Of a stretch of 64,000 nucleotides of DNA, positions 1 to 16,057 are shown piece by piece. The notes under the pieces are model-generated. The model saw only the letters and a list, made by a program, of their open reading frames with translations, was not told where the DNA came from and did not search any database. Position 1 is the stretch's first letter. Each line of letters begins with the position of its first letter. The position numbers and the translations under genes are program-made. The stretch is from Ziziphus jujuba (Eukaryota; Streptophyta; Magnoliopsida; Rosales; Rhamnaceae), in assembly GCF_031755915.1 (NCBI RefSeq), contig NC_083379.1, positions 3,111,501 to 3,175,500 on the forward strand, written 5' to 3'.

Positions 1-714
1 CCTTCAAAATGGGCTAGATCACATTTTCCGGGCAATAGATACAACATAATGACAACTAACATTGCAGAGAGCATGAACTTTGTGCTTATTGATGCTAGGG
101 ATAAACCTGTTTTGCCATTACTAGATCACATTCGTGATGTCTTGCAAAGGTGGTGGTATGAACGTCGAACTAACGCTGCTGCAATGCAAACTCCTGTTAC
201 TAATTGGTTGGAAAAAATCATGCAGGACCGCTCAAATAATGGCAGAGGCTTACGTGTTATGCCAATGAACTTATATGAGTTTCAAGTTGTTGGCCATGGC
301 ATGTTCGTTGGAGTTGTTAACTTAGAAAATAAGACGTGCTCATGCAAGGAATTTGACATTGATGGATTTCCTTGTGTCCATGCAATTGCAGCATGTAAGC
401 ATGGACATATCTCTCCATATTTCCTTTGCTCGGTGCATTACTCAGTTGACTCACTCCGTGATGCATATTCGGAAACCATATATCCACTTGGAGATAAAAG
501 TCAGTGACATGCTCCAGATGATGTCATAAACCAGGTTGTACTTCCACCTCAAATTGGCAAACAGTTAGGAAGACCGAGAAAGAAGAGGATTCAATCTCAA
601 GGAGAGGAGCGTCATCAATATAGATGCGGGAGGTGCAAACAGGTTGGTCACAGAAGCAGATCATGCTCCGCCGCCGTACCTTTTGATAGCACTAACAACC
701 AACAGCACCACTGA
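1..714 (+). pseudogene. MULE (MuDR-type) transposase, C-terminal part, with internal stop
   Basis: The frame is open from the first base of the window and so is cut off at its 5' side. It reads the MULE stretch WARSHFPGNRYN, then TNIAESMN, which marks the end of the transposase core. A SWIM zinc finger follows at about 331-405 (CSC ... FPCVHAIAAC, pattern CxC-x-CxH), the usual C-terminal DNA-binding finger of MuDR transposases. A TGA at 505-507 interrupts the frame after GDKSQ. Beyond it the same frame stays open to a stop at 712-714 and encodes an RPRKKR basic patch and a zinc knuckle, CGRCKQVGHRSRSC (CX2CX4HX4C). The TGA probably replaces a Trp TGG codon. Family assignment is firm. Loss of the knuckle suggests an inactive copy, though the rest of the gene lies outside the window. 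Confidence 0.88.
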
Positions 715-1440
715 AACGAACGCCCATCAATCGCATGATGCTATATTCAAACAATGAGGCCATGTTATGTGGTATGCGTGTGTATGAAATGTAGTCAGGA
801 ATGCAATTAGTTGGTTAACCGTGTAACGTGTGTTTTGGCGTAATAGACGTTGGCTTTATGTGTTCTTTTATTGTCAAATTCATCTGTCGTATTGTTTTGA
901 TAACATATCATTCCGTCTTCAGTTTTTGGTTCAGTTGCTTGTATGTTTCTTACTATTGCATGGATGATATTACTGCCCAATGGTAATGACCAATGCATCA
1001 TCGGTAATTGACATTTGTACACCGTCGTAAAAGACTCACAACAATTCCATCCGGCAACTTCAATCATGTGTGTTCCAACCAATAACATGCTAAATGTAGC
1101 ATTAAAAATCATCGGTAAGTGATCAAACCATTAAAAATGCATATGTGGGGAGTTCAAGTCAAATTTAATTCGTTGATTTTGATAATTCGAAGTGCTACTA
1201 TCATCAAGAGAGATCGTTATTTCTTGGGAAATGATTACCATAAAACCATAAGCACTTGAGTAGGGCAATTCATCTTAAGAACATAAAATTCAACTCTAAC
1301 CTCGAGCTAAACTGATTTTCTATAAACTCTATTTATTATAATATGTAATTATTTTATTCGTTTAATCACATTTATGTTTAATTATTTTTTAATTTAATAC
1401 TTAGTTTTTACATACTAATTTCCCCAACAATATATACCTA
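715..1440. other. non-coding flank of the MULE; no gene seen
   Basis: This AT-rich stretch lies between the MULE stop and the orphan glucosidase exon. It should contain the terminal inverted repeat of the element, but the partner end is outside the window and I could not place it. A 101-codon minus-strand frame at 807-1112 has no recognisable motif. Confidence 0.5.
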
Positions 1441-1601
1441 GTAAGCTACAAAAGCAGCGCCGTGTAAGAAATGAGTTGAAAACTGGATCTATTGAAGGGC
1501 ATTGAATTATGACTGAGTTTCACAGCTTCACCACTACTAGTACTAGTAAACACCACGAAGGCCATGAGGTAGAAGATCAAACCTCCACCTTCAATTGCCA
1601 T
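1441..1601 (-). pseudogene. orphan first exon of a GH1 beta-glucosidase
   Basis: The reverse strand from 1601 encodes a signal-peptide-like start MAIEGGGLIFYLMAF followed by [18 protein letters not shown]. This matches exon 1 of the other two beta-glucosidase copies in the window (at 7829 and 57208). The conserved end of the exon (FxFGAGSAAYQ) is out of frame and altered, finishing in TAG where AYQ should be. No exon 2 follows downstream, since the sequence runs into the MULE flank. It is a truncated tandem copy. Its upstream region (1602-1890) is shared with the partial copy at 50.8 kb. Confidence 0.8.
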
Positions 1602-1991
1602 GTCTCACTCGACTTCTCTAGCTGCTTAAACTGAGATCGATGTTACCTTGTTCCCACTTAGTTGGGTAGAGATAGGAACAAAAATAAATAAAATAGATTA
1701 TTTTAATTTTGGAGTCCTTTGTTTGGTAATTTACTCATGGATGTCAGATTCAATAACATTAGACTTCATGTAAAAATAATAATAATAAAATAGAAAAAAG
1801 AAAAAAAAAAAAAAGAAGAAGCTGCAGTGAAACGGCTTCAGCTGCTCATGGCATGTGGCACCAGTTGTTGTAAGTTTGTAACCGGCATAGCGCCAGGTAA
1901 AAAGGTCATTCTCACAGGTGGACCACATTTTACCATCTAAAATGAAAAATTGATTTGGCAGGTTTTACTTTCTATGTTAACTTTATATTGA

Positions 1992-2022
<31 letters not shown>

Positions 2023-2252
2023 TTTCTTTTTCTCTACTGATTTTTTTTGGGGGTAATATTTACTGATATTTCTTTGGTAAAGTATCCATAGATATAATAA
2101 ATGAAACTTTCCATTAACAACAAAGATGCAACATACAATTATAGTAGAATCCATCTAGTTGGATATTGATTGGTGGATAAAGAAGATGTTTATCTCCACC
2201 TTATTTTAAGAAAGAAAAGAGGGTGTCTGAATTATTATTATTTATTATCATT
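1602..2252. other. upstream region of the orphan exon, A/T tracts and (TA)n
   Basis: The stretch contains a poly-A-rich block near 1796-1816, a (TA)n tract at about 1990-2013 and T-runs. It is the promoter side of the orphan exon and the 3' flank of the next glucosidase gene. No gene was seen. Confidence 0.5.
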
Positions 2253-7829
<5,577 letters not shown>

Positions 7830-7877
7830 GTCTTACTTCTCTAGCTAGTTGCTGAACGGATGTCACCTTGTTCCGTC

Positions 7878-7885
7878 ATATATAG
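7878..7885 (-). promoter_or_regulatory. probable TATA box of the 2.3-7.8 kb GH1 gene
   Basis: The reverse strand reads CTATATAT about 50 bases upstream of the ATG at 7829, a normal distance for a short plant 5' leader. The copy at 57 kb has a TATAAA at a similar distance. Confidence 0.55.
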
Positions 7886-8740
7886 ACTTTAAAGCTGGAA
7901 AGAGAGGAAAAAAAAAGAAAAAAAAGAAAAAATGCTTTAGGTGTCGGGTTCAATAATATTAAAGTTCAATTTGACAAAATTTCTGATAAAAGTAATTTTT
8001 AAGGTCTAAACCTTTTAGTATTTTTGAAAATGTTTAGACAATTTTTTATAGATTTGTAAAATAATTTTTAACTAAAATCATAAAAAAAAATATTTATGAA
8101 AAAATAGAAATAAAAACAAAAATTATTTGAAATAGAAATTAATAATAAAAATAATTTTACGGTACAAATCGATCCGCATACAAATTACATCAAAATTATT
8201 TTTTTAAAAAAATATTAATTTTTATTGTATATATTTATATTATTTTTTAAAAAATATCGATTTTAAAGTTTGTACAATAAAATATTTTCTAATTATAATT
8301 TTTATGAAAAGTTTAAAAGTCGTTTGCTTTTTCGTTCATTTTTGTTTGATAGCACGTTGCCCGTGTCAGGCCATTTGGGTGGACTTTGTGCATTCTTCAT
8401 CTATCGTTTTCTTTATCTATTTAACTTTACATATATAGATATACATATATATAGATATATGACCAACGTGCTATGCACGTGTGTACTCATAACGTTATAA
8501 GTCTAAGCCAACTCCTGTAACTGTGTATACAAAAACCCTAATAAAATAAAAAAATAAAAATAATCATTTTTTGAATTCGAGAAGATAGAGATAAAGAACA
8601 AAGCCAGTATTGGAATTCATAGAACCTAATTAACCAAGCAAATCCACCATATAAGGTAAAATTGTGAAATCCTTACTTGGTACGGTTTTGATGGGCCACA
8701 AATTTTAAATGTGGCATATAAGGTAATGCTATCAGAACAA
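7886..8740. other. AT-rich intergenic region
   Basis: No gene was seen. A perfect 6-bp-stem palindrome (ACGTGC-TAT-GCACGT) lies at 8466-8480 and overlaps a CACGTG G-box core at 8476-8481. Positions 8612-8650 are nearly identical to the sequence immediately after the Helitron 3' end at 29035. Confidence 0.5.
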
Positions 8741-9170
8741 ACCCAAGGCTAGTATTGAAAAAATGGTAACAAAATGAATTAGCCTTGAAATCAGTAAAAT
8801 AGTCAAAGAATTAAAAGATTAAATAGCAAACACAGGTTATAGGAGGCAATTTTCATTCATAGATTACATATATTATGCTACATCACCGGCTCTAAACCAA
8901 TTTCTCCTTTTTATTCCATTTCCTTGCCAAAAGTTTCCCTTTACATTTTATTAACCCAAGGCTAGTATTGAAAAAATGGTAACATAATGAATTAGCCTTG
9001 AAATCAGTAAAATGGTCAAAGAATTAAAAGATATAAATAGCAAACACAGGTTATAGTAGGCAATTTGCGTCCATAGATTGCATATATTATGCTACATCAC
9101 CACCGGCTTGAAACCAATTTCTCCTTTTTATTCCATTTCCTTGCCAAAAGTTTCCCTTTACATTTTATTA
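8741..9170. repeat. tandem duplication, two ~210-bp units
   Basis: The unit beginning CCCAAGGCTAGTATTG occurs at about 8741-8951 and again at 8952-9170, in direct order and with very few differences. It lies directly upstream of the RING gene, so it may be part of that gene's promoter region. Confidence 0.88.
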
Positions 9171-9579
9171 CCAAATAAATGCCTAATTATAAATAAACAC
9201 TCTTTTATAGTCTCACTCTTGCTTTCTGTCGCTGAAAAGCTGAAAAAACACATAAATCTTTCATTAGTTTCACCACTTTGGTCCATAAACATTTTCTGTT
9301 AGATTACTTAACAATATGAAAACTTTGTTTATTTCTCAATGTTTTTTGGTTTGTGTTTCTCTGTAGTCTTGCCCCTAGCAGCTGTACAAGGAGGCTATAT
9401 CGCAAAATTGCAAACGGGCAATTGGATACGTCTCTCCCATTTCACAAGGTCTAAAATTGCTTTCCTTTCTCTTTCTTTGCCTGTTTTTCAATGCATTTTT
9501 TTTGGCTGACATATTAAATATAAAAATACAAAAACAAACATGTAAATTTTTTGTTAGCATTGATTAGGAAAAAAAAAAA

Positions 9580-12500
9580 ATGGCTTCCTCTCAGGTTGAA
9601 ATGGCTTCGTGTGCACCATTTGGTTGTGTTTTGAGGGATCACAACCGGCGAGATCGATGCAGAGCAGAGAGTAATGCCAGAGCCACGCAAACAGCATTGC
9701 AAAAGAACTTGAAGAACTTGGTCAGAAACCACCTCCAGACTTGCGTTTCAATCTCTCCTGAAACCTCACAGAACCAACAACAAATCAACGATCCAGATTC
9801 TTCATGGATTAGCTCAAGACAGGCACGGATTCTCGGAAGGTCGGGTGCAAGAGATGCTAAAGAAATGGTGCCAACCATTGAAGCACCACCAACAAACGAC
9901 GTCGACACCTTGGGGTTGGCAAATTCGCCAACTTCATCACCAGGGCCATCAACTTCTAGGAGAGAAGATAACAATGGTCTGGTTAGATCAGATAGTCTCG
10001 GTGAAATCTCAAGCCTTAGGGCTTCTTCTCTTGTACAAATATGGGAGAGAAGGCTAAGCAAGTCTCATAGTATGAACTCCAATGCAAGCAGGTGTGATTC
10101 TGGCACTAGTTGTAATGAGATTGCATCCTCTACAGCTTCATCTGTTGATGAAAGATTCGATGTTTGCCCCGCGACTGAGGATTCTTTTTCGGCTTGGAAT
10201 GGCGAAAGGAATGCCCAAAGCGATCAACCATGTTGTTCTTCGTCTCAAGAACAAAGTCTGGATTCAGGAGAAAGTGAAAGGGTAAGAGTGGCAGATATTA
10301 TTAGGAGATTCACAGCTGCTAATCAGGTACAGAGTTCAATATCTTCTTTGAGTGATGATAACTCTAGCACCAATGCATCACCGTCTGGCGAGCACGAATG
10401 TTCCTCTACTCCGGATCAATTAGAGCACAGAGGCTTTTCTCCTGTTAGATATTCACCTCGGATCAGAGGGAGACAGGCTTTTAATGATTTGCCTATGCAA
10501 ATAGAGCGTGACAGGAATGGAGAGCTTGAAAAATTGGTCGATCGCAGACTGGTTTCGAGATTCCCACAAAAAGATCAAATTCAGGTAATGCAGTCTCGTT
10601 TGTACCAACACTTTTAAGGGAACAACAACAACTCAAGTGGCAATGATTGTCCTGACTTTCATATCGAATAACATTCCATTTATTGATTGCTATTGAATTT
10701 AGTACTATTTCTAAGAACATAGCATGCTCTGTTTTTGCTTATTTGTGTGCAGTCTTTATTGCGGCATAGATTGCTACAGAGCAACATTGCAATTCACGAG
10801 CAAGAAGGCCCAGAATCAAGATCATCTCAATTCAATAAACAACCACAAAGTTCTACCATCATGCATTTGAGGTAAATCCTTTTTTCACTAAAATCTTGTA
10901 TTTTGAGAATTTGCATTTCATTAAAGGTTTGAATGCATTATTTGTAACAAACATGTGTGTGTATTTGTATCATATGCATTATTTTTGTACCATTACTAAC
11001 ATAAATTATCCCTCCATCAAGAAGGCCTCAAAGGGAGATAGCAAACGACACCATAGATTCGGACAATTCTTCCATCCCCATTACACCTAATGAAGGTGCA
11101 CACAATCATGAAGCTAATTGCACTGAGCAGCAAAGTCCAGTGCTTGAACAAAATTCATTGTCGTATGCAAGTGAAGATCTTCAAGAAAATTTGAATCCAA
11201 GTTCTGATGTTACATGGAAAGGAACAATTTCAGAGACCGGAAACCTTGAGTCGCAAAAAACAACAGATTCAACCACGTTGTTTGATGGTTGGTATACAAA
11301 TGATGCAGCAGAAGAAGTCTGCAATTCAGAGAATGAGATGTGTCGGTTACGCGAAAGGTAAAACTTCCTCCACCCTTTTCCCATTCCCTTATTTTAAACT
11401 TCAAGATAGGTCTAAGTATAGTGAATTCAAAAATAGGTAGCATGGGTGGATTCACATATGAACACTGATCATCTAATCTACAATTTCATGACTCATAATT
11501 AGAAAAATATTTATAGAATATGTGTTTTTATACATTCCATCACTGAGATGAGTTTGTGATCTGCGTATGCATCCATTGCAGAAGAACAGTATCAAATATT
11601 CTTTGCAGTGCCTTTAGAGACAGAATCGACAGATTAATGGTGACTCACTTAGAAAGACAAGTACGTCAAGAAAATGAAGAAGAAGATGAGGAACAAAACA
11701 ATGAACAATTGATGACTTTCCTGCAAAGGCGCGTGCATCTGGCAGAAACTCAACAACAACATCAACAAGAATTGGAGGAGGAGGAACAAGAACAACAGCA
11801 ACAACAACATCTACAAGAGGAAGAGAAGGAGGAGAATGATGAGGAAGAGGAAGAGGAAGAAGAAGAAGAAATCGTAATTAGTGGTCAATATCAAGAGGGC
11901 AGTGATTATATTAACCAATCCACTTCTTCACTGCAAATCCCTCCATCATCTCTACTTGGTTCATGGGGATACCAGGACAACGAAGTGGGTGATGAGTCTG
12001 ATCTGGCTACATCCACATCTCCAACTCCATCTCCACACCAACATTTACCTTCTCAAACTTACTATCATGGTACTACGCAATGCTCTCCGGCCAGAATTAC
12101 TTCTTCAATTGTAAGTACTTTTTAATTTTTCTTTTTAAATCTGTTTCAGTATGATTCTCAATTTTATGTTGAAATTAACAAAATTCTATTGGATTTTTGT
12201 TAACTGGATATAGGAACTGGAAGCGATATACGATTTGAGAAGGCATATGGAGCAACTGTCTCATGAAATGTCTGAGCTGAGAAAATCAATGAAGGTTTGC
12301 ATGGACATGCAGATGACCATGCAACAATCCATTAAACAGGAAGTTAATTCAGGTTTGTACATTTAGTTCTATTAATTTCTTCTAATTATGAAATAGGCTC
12401 ATTGTTAATCTTTCTTCTTCCATTCATTTATACTCCAATAATTCAACAATTAAAAACTGTGTTCTTTTTGGTACGTAATTATTATATAAAAAGTATATAT

Positions 12501-14646
12501 GGAAACTGAATATTGCAGCTCAAGGAGAAGGAACATCACGTGAAGGGGCACCAAAGAAAGGCAATTGTTGTATATGCTACGAGGTGAAAGTTGACTCACT
12601 TTTGTATAGGTACTTGCTTAATTTTGAAGTTTACAAACTTTTTTCCTTGATTAAACATTCAAAATATATTTGGATATATATATATATATATATTTGTATG
12701 TATGTATAAAATTTTGTTGTATTGTTTCAGATGTGGGCATATGTGCACTTGTCTAAAGTGTGCACATGAGTTGCAGCGGAGCAGTGGAAAATGCCCAATT
12801 TGTCGAGCTCCAATAGTGGATGTTGTGCGGGCCTATATGGATACAAATTATCCCTCCATCGAATCCAGGGAGCGATTCGATAATGGTGTCGATCAGCAGG
12901 GTGCAACAGCTCACAGTGATAATCAGACTGATTCAAGAAGCCCTCAAAGGGAGATAGCAAATGACACCATAGATTCGGACAATTCTTCCATCCCCATTAC
13001 ACCTAATGAAGGTGCACACATTCATGAAGCTAATTGCACTGAGCAGCAAAGTCCAGTGCTTGAACAAAATTCAGTGTCGTATGCAATTGAAGATCTTCAA
13101 GAAAATTTGAATCCAAGTTCTGATGTTATACGGCAAGGAACAATTTCAGAGACCGGAAACGTTGAGTCGCAAAAAACAACAGATTCAACCACGTTGTCTG
13201 ATGGTTGGGATACAAATGATGCAGTAGAAGAAGTCGAAGACAATTACCAGCAATATTCAGAAACCAACTATGATTGGATTAGTGATATCTCACGTCCAAG
13301 GAGCCACTGGGAAGATCGTAGGAAAGCATGGTACCAAAAGATGCTTAACTGCAATTCAGAGAATGAGATATGTCGGTTACTCGAAAGGTAAAACTTCCTC
13401 CACCCTTTTCCCATTCCCTTATTTTAAACTCGAATATAGGTCTAAGTATAGTGAATTCAAAAATAGGTAGCATGGGTGGATTCACATATGAGCACTGATT
13501 ATCTAATCTACAATTTCATGACTCATAATTACAAAAATATTTATATAGAATGTGTTTTTATACATTCCATCAACGTGATGAGTTTGTGATCTATGTACGC
13601 ATCCATTGCAGAAGAACAGTATCAAATTTTCATTGCAGTGCCTTTAGAGAAAAAATAGAGAGATTAATGGTGACTCACTTGGAAAGACAAGTACGTCAAG
13701 AAAACGAAGAAGAAGATGAGGAACAAAACCATGAACAATTGATGACTTTCCTGCAAAGGCGCATGCATCTAGCAGAAACTCAACAACAACATCAACAAGA
13801 ATTGGAGAAGGAGGAGGAACAAGAACAACAGCAACAACAAAATCTACAAGAGGAAGAGAAGGAGGAGAATGATGAGGAAGAGGAAGAGGAAGAAGAAGAA
13901 GAAATCGTAATTAGTGGTCAATATCAAGAGGGCAGTGATTATATTAACCAATCCACTTCTTCACTGCAAATCCCTCCATCATCTCTACTTGGTTCATGGG
14001 GATACCAGGACAACGAAGTGGGTGATGAGTCTGATCTGGCTACATCCACATCTCCAACTCCATCTCCACACCAACATTTACCTTCTCAAACTTACTATCA
14101 TGGTACTACGCAATGCTCTCCGGCCAGAATTACTTCTTCAATTGTAAGTACTTTTTAATTTTTCTTTTTAAATCTGTTTCAGTTGCTTTCTGTCTATGAT
14201 TCTCAATTTTATGTTGAAATTAACAAAATTCTATTGGATTTTTGTTAACTGGATATAGGAACTGGAAGCGATATACGATTTGAGAAGGCATATGGAGCAA
14301 CTGTCTCATGAAATGTCTGAGCTGAAAAAGTCAATAAAGGTTTGCATGGACATGCAGATGACCATGCAACAATCCATTAAACAGGAAGTTAATTCAGGTT
14401 TGTACATTTAGTTCTATTAATTTCTTCTAATTATGAAATAGGCTCATTGTTAAGCATTCTTCTTCCATTCATTTATACTCCAATAATTCAACAATTAAAA
14501 ACTGTGTTCTTTTTGGTACATAATTATTATATAAAAAGTACATATGGAAATTGAATATTGCAGTTCAAGCAGAAGGAACATCACGTGAAGTGGCACCAAA
14601 GAAAGGCAATTGTTGTATATGCTACGAGGTGTTCACTTTTGTATAG
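9580..14646 (+). CDS. RING-finger protein with in-frame tandem duplication of exons 3-7
   Basis: Exons 9580-10584, 10753-10871, 11022-11357, 11582-12110, 12214-12352, 12519-12609, 12731-13387, 13612-14143, 14259-14397 and 14564-14646 join in one consistent frame of 1,210 codons with GT-AG borders. The N terminus ([23 protein letters not shown]) matches a family of plant RING/U-box superfamily proteins, which are presumed E3 ubiquitin ligases. Residues about 727-767 form an intact C3HC4 RING (CCICYE ... [15 protein letters not shown] ... CPICRAPI). Normally the protein ends just after this, at RAYMDT. Here it continues into a second copy of the middle exon, including [16 protein letters not shown], a second Glu/Gln-rich coiled-coil exon ([10 protein letters not shown] run) and a second RING start, which stops at TAG 14644-14646. 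ATG 9580 follows an A-rich leader and opens the conserved N terminus. Expression is unknown. Confidence 0.82.
11003..12845 (+). repeat. RING gene tandem unit 1
   Basis: This unit covers the end of intron 2 through the last coding exon. It is nearly identical to 12846-14872 in both exons and introns, so the duplication was of genomic DNA and is recent. Relative to unit 2 it lacks about 80 bp at the start of exon 3 and 114 bp (38 codons) near its end. Confidence 0.88.
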
Positions 14647-14872
14647 GTACTTGCTTAATTTTGAAGTTTACAAACTTTTTTCCTTGATTAAACATTCAAA
14701 ATATATTTGGATATATATATATATATATGTATGTATGTATAAAATTTTGTTGTATTGTTTCAGATGTGGGCATATGTGCACTTGTCTAAAGTGTGCACAT
14801 GAGTTGCAATGGAGCAGTGGAAAATGCCCAATTTGTGGAGCTCCAATAGTGGATGTTGTGCGGGCCTATAAG
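12846..14872 (+). repeat. RING gene tandem unit 2
   Basis: The unit begins with AAATTATCCCTCCATC, which in unit 1 is intron 2 sequence just before exon 3. It retains the full exon 3 but has lost 8 bp in the first RING exon (GAGGTG then TTCACTTTTG, against GAGGTGAAAGTTGACTCACTTTTG in unit 1). Confidence 0.88.
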
Positions 14873-14881
14873 GATACATAG
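14647..14881 (+). pseudogene. second RING 3' half, no longer in frame
   Basis: Positions 14764-14881 still encode [14 protein letters not shown] and CPICGAPI and end in the natural stop (KDT then TAG, 14879-14881). The upstream 8-bp deletion brings a stop at 14644, so this part cannot be reached. Using the alternative donor at GAG/GTGTTC also leads to a stop. The Arg of CPICRAPI has changed to Gly, consistent with relaxed constraint. Confidence 0.75.
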
Positions 14882-16057
14882 AAGACAAATTTTGAACGAG
14901 TTCTTGCACTAGAGGACCGTCTGCTTTTTATTAAGAAAATGTTAGAGTGAAGCGCATACATATTCAAGGAAAAAAGAAGAAGTTTAATTTGTTTGTTAAC
15001 ATCATATATATAAGTCTACTTTGCTCTATACATGACTTCTTTTTGTGCATGTCTAATCAGTATTACAACCATCAGAAATGGTTTCTCTTTTCTGCACACA
15101 TATATGTTTTTGTAATGTGTTTTTTGAAGAGAAACCCACATTAGCAAGCCCGGTTATTCTCTATTTATATAGTTTGAGAAAAGACAAATCTCGTGGTTGT
15201 TATCTTACACATGTTTTGTCTTGCTTCAAAAATTATTGAATGAATGTCATGGTTTAAATAACAATATATATAATGTTGTATCTACCCTTTCAGGTGTATA
15301 TTTTGCAAATACCTAACTAATACACAGACACATTAACTCCGTGATACTATTTTTTTTCTCTCTCTATTTTTTTTTTCATGCCAATAAGACTTGAGGTACT
15401 AAATAGAAGCTAGCTTATAAATATTTGGTTGCTAAAATGCGAATGACCAATTTTGTATTGTAAAATTGGCAGGTTTATACGTAAAATTGACCAATTTTCT
15501 CTTTATATATATTAGTAATTTTTTTTTCCTTTTTTTTAGGCCATAAAGCAATTACATTTGTGAAATAATAAGATTATGTTTCAAAAGATAAAATTTCATA
15601 AAAGATAAAACTGCTTTGTGAAATAATATATTAGAGAATCATAACTTTTTTTATTATTTTTTAAAGTACATTATAATTTGGCCTACAAATGTTTACCTAA
15701 ATAGAGAAATGAAAAAGAAAATTAAAAAAAAAAAATCTGATTCTATATAATTATATACTAAATTAAGTGCTATAGGTCTATGTTCTTTTTTTTTTTTTTC
15801 TCCATTGGAACGAATTGTAGTTTAAAAAAAAAAGAAAAGAAAAAAAACACAAGTTGCAAATGATGAAAAAAAATGATCAGAAACAGAATCTCACTTTTAA
15901 AAAATATAACAAAAAAAGAAATTTTCTTTTTATTCGGGTTGTTGATTAACATAAAGAAATAAAACAAATGGGTAACTTTTCTTTTTTTGTACAAGGTCTA
16001 TTATTTGGGTTTTTTATCATTGATAATTGTTAAAGGTAAACTAATTATTTCATACAC
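14882..16057. other. 3' flank of the RING gene, AT-rich, no gene
   Basis: The 3' untranslated region probably extends some hundred bases past 14881. The remainder is T- and A-rich with mononucleotide runs. The unseen 5' end of the first Helitron may lie in this stretch, since the duplicated Helitron sequence starts at 16058. Confidence 0.5.

Noticed and set aside
807..1112. 101-codon minus-strand frame
   Set aside because: Lies in the MULE 3' flank, with no motif or splice context.
8461..8510. Second Helitron 3' end
   Set aside because: The hairpin is good, but CTAA is about 22 bases downstream, too far, and the reverse orientation lacks CTRR.
9639..10061. 140-codon minus-strand frame
   Set aside because: Antisense shadow of exon 1 of the RING gene.
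11881..12114. 77-codon frame repeated identically at 13914-14147
   Set aside because: Alternate frame of the duplicated Glu-rich exon of the RING gene.
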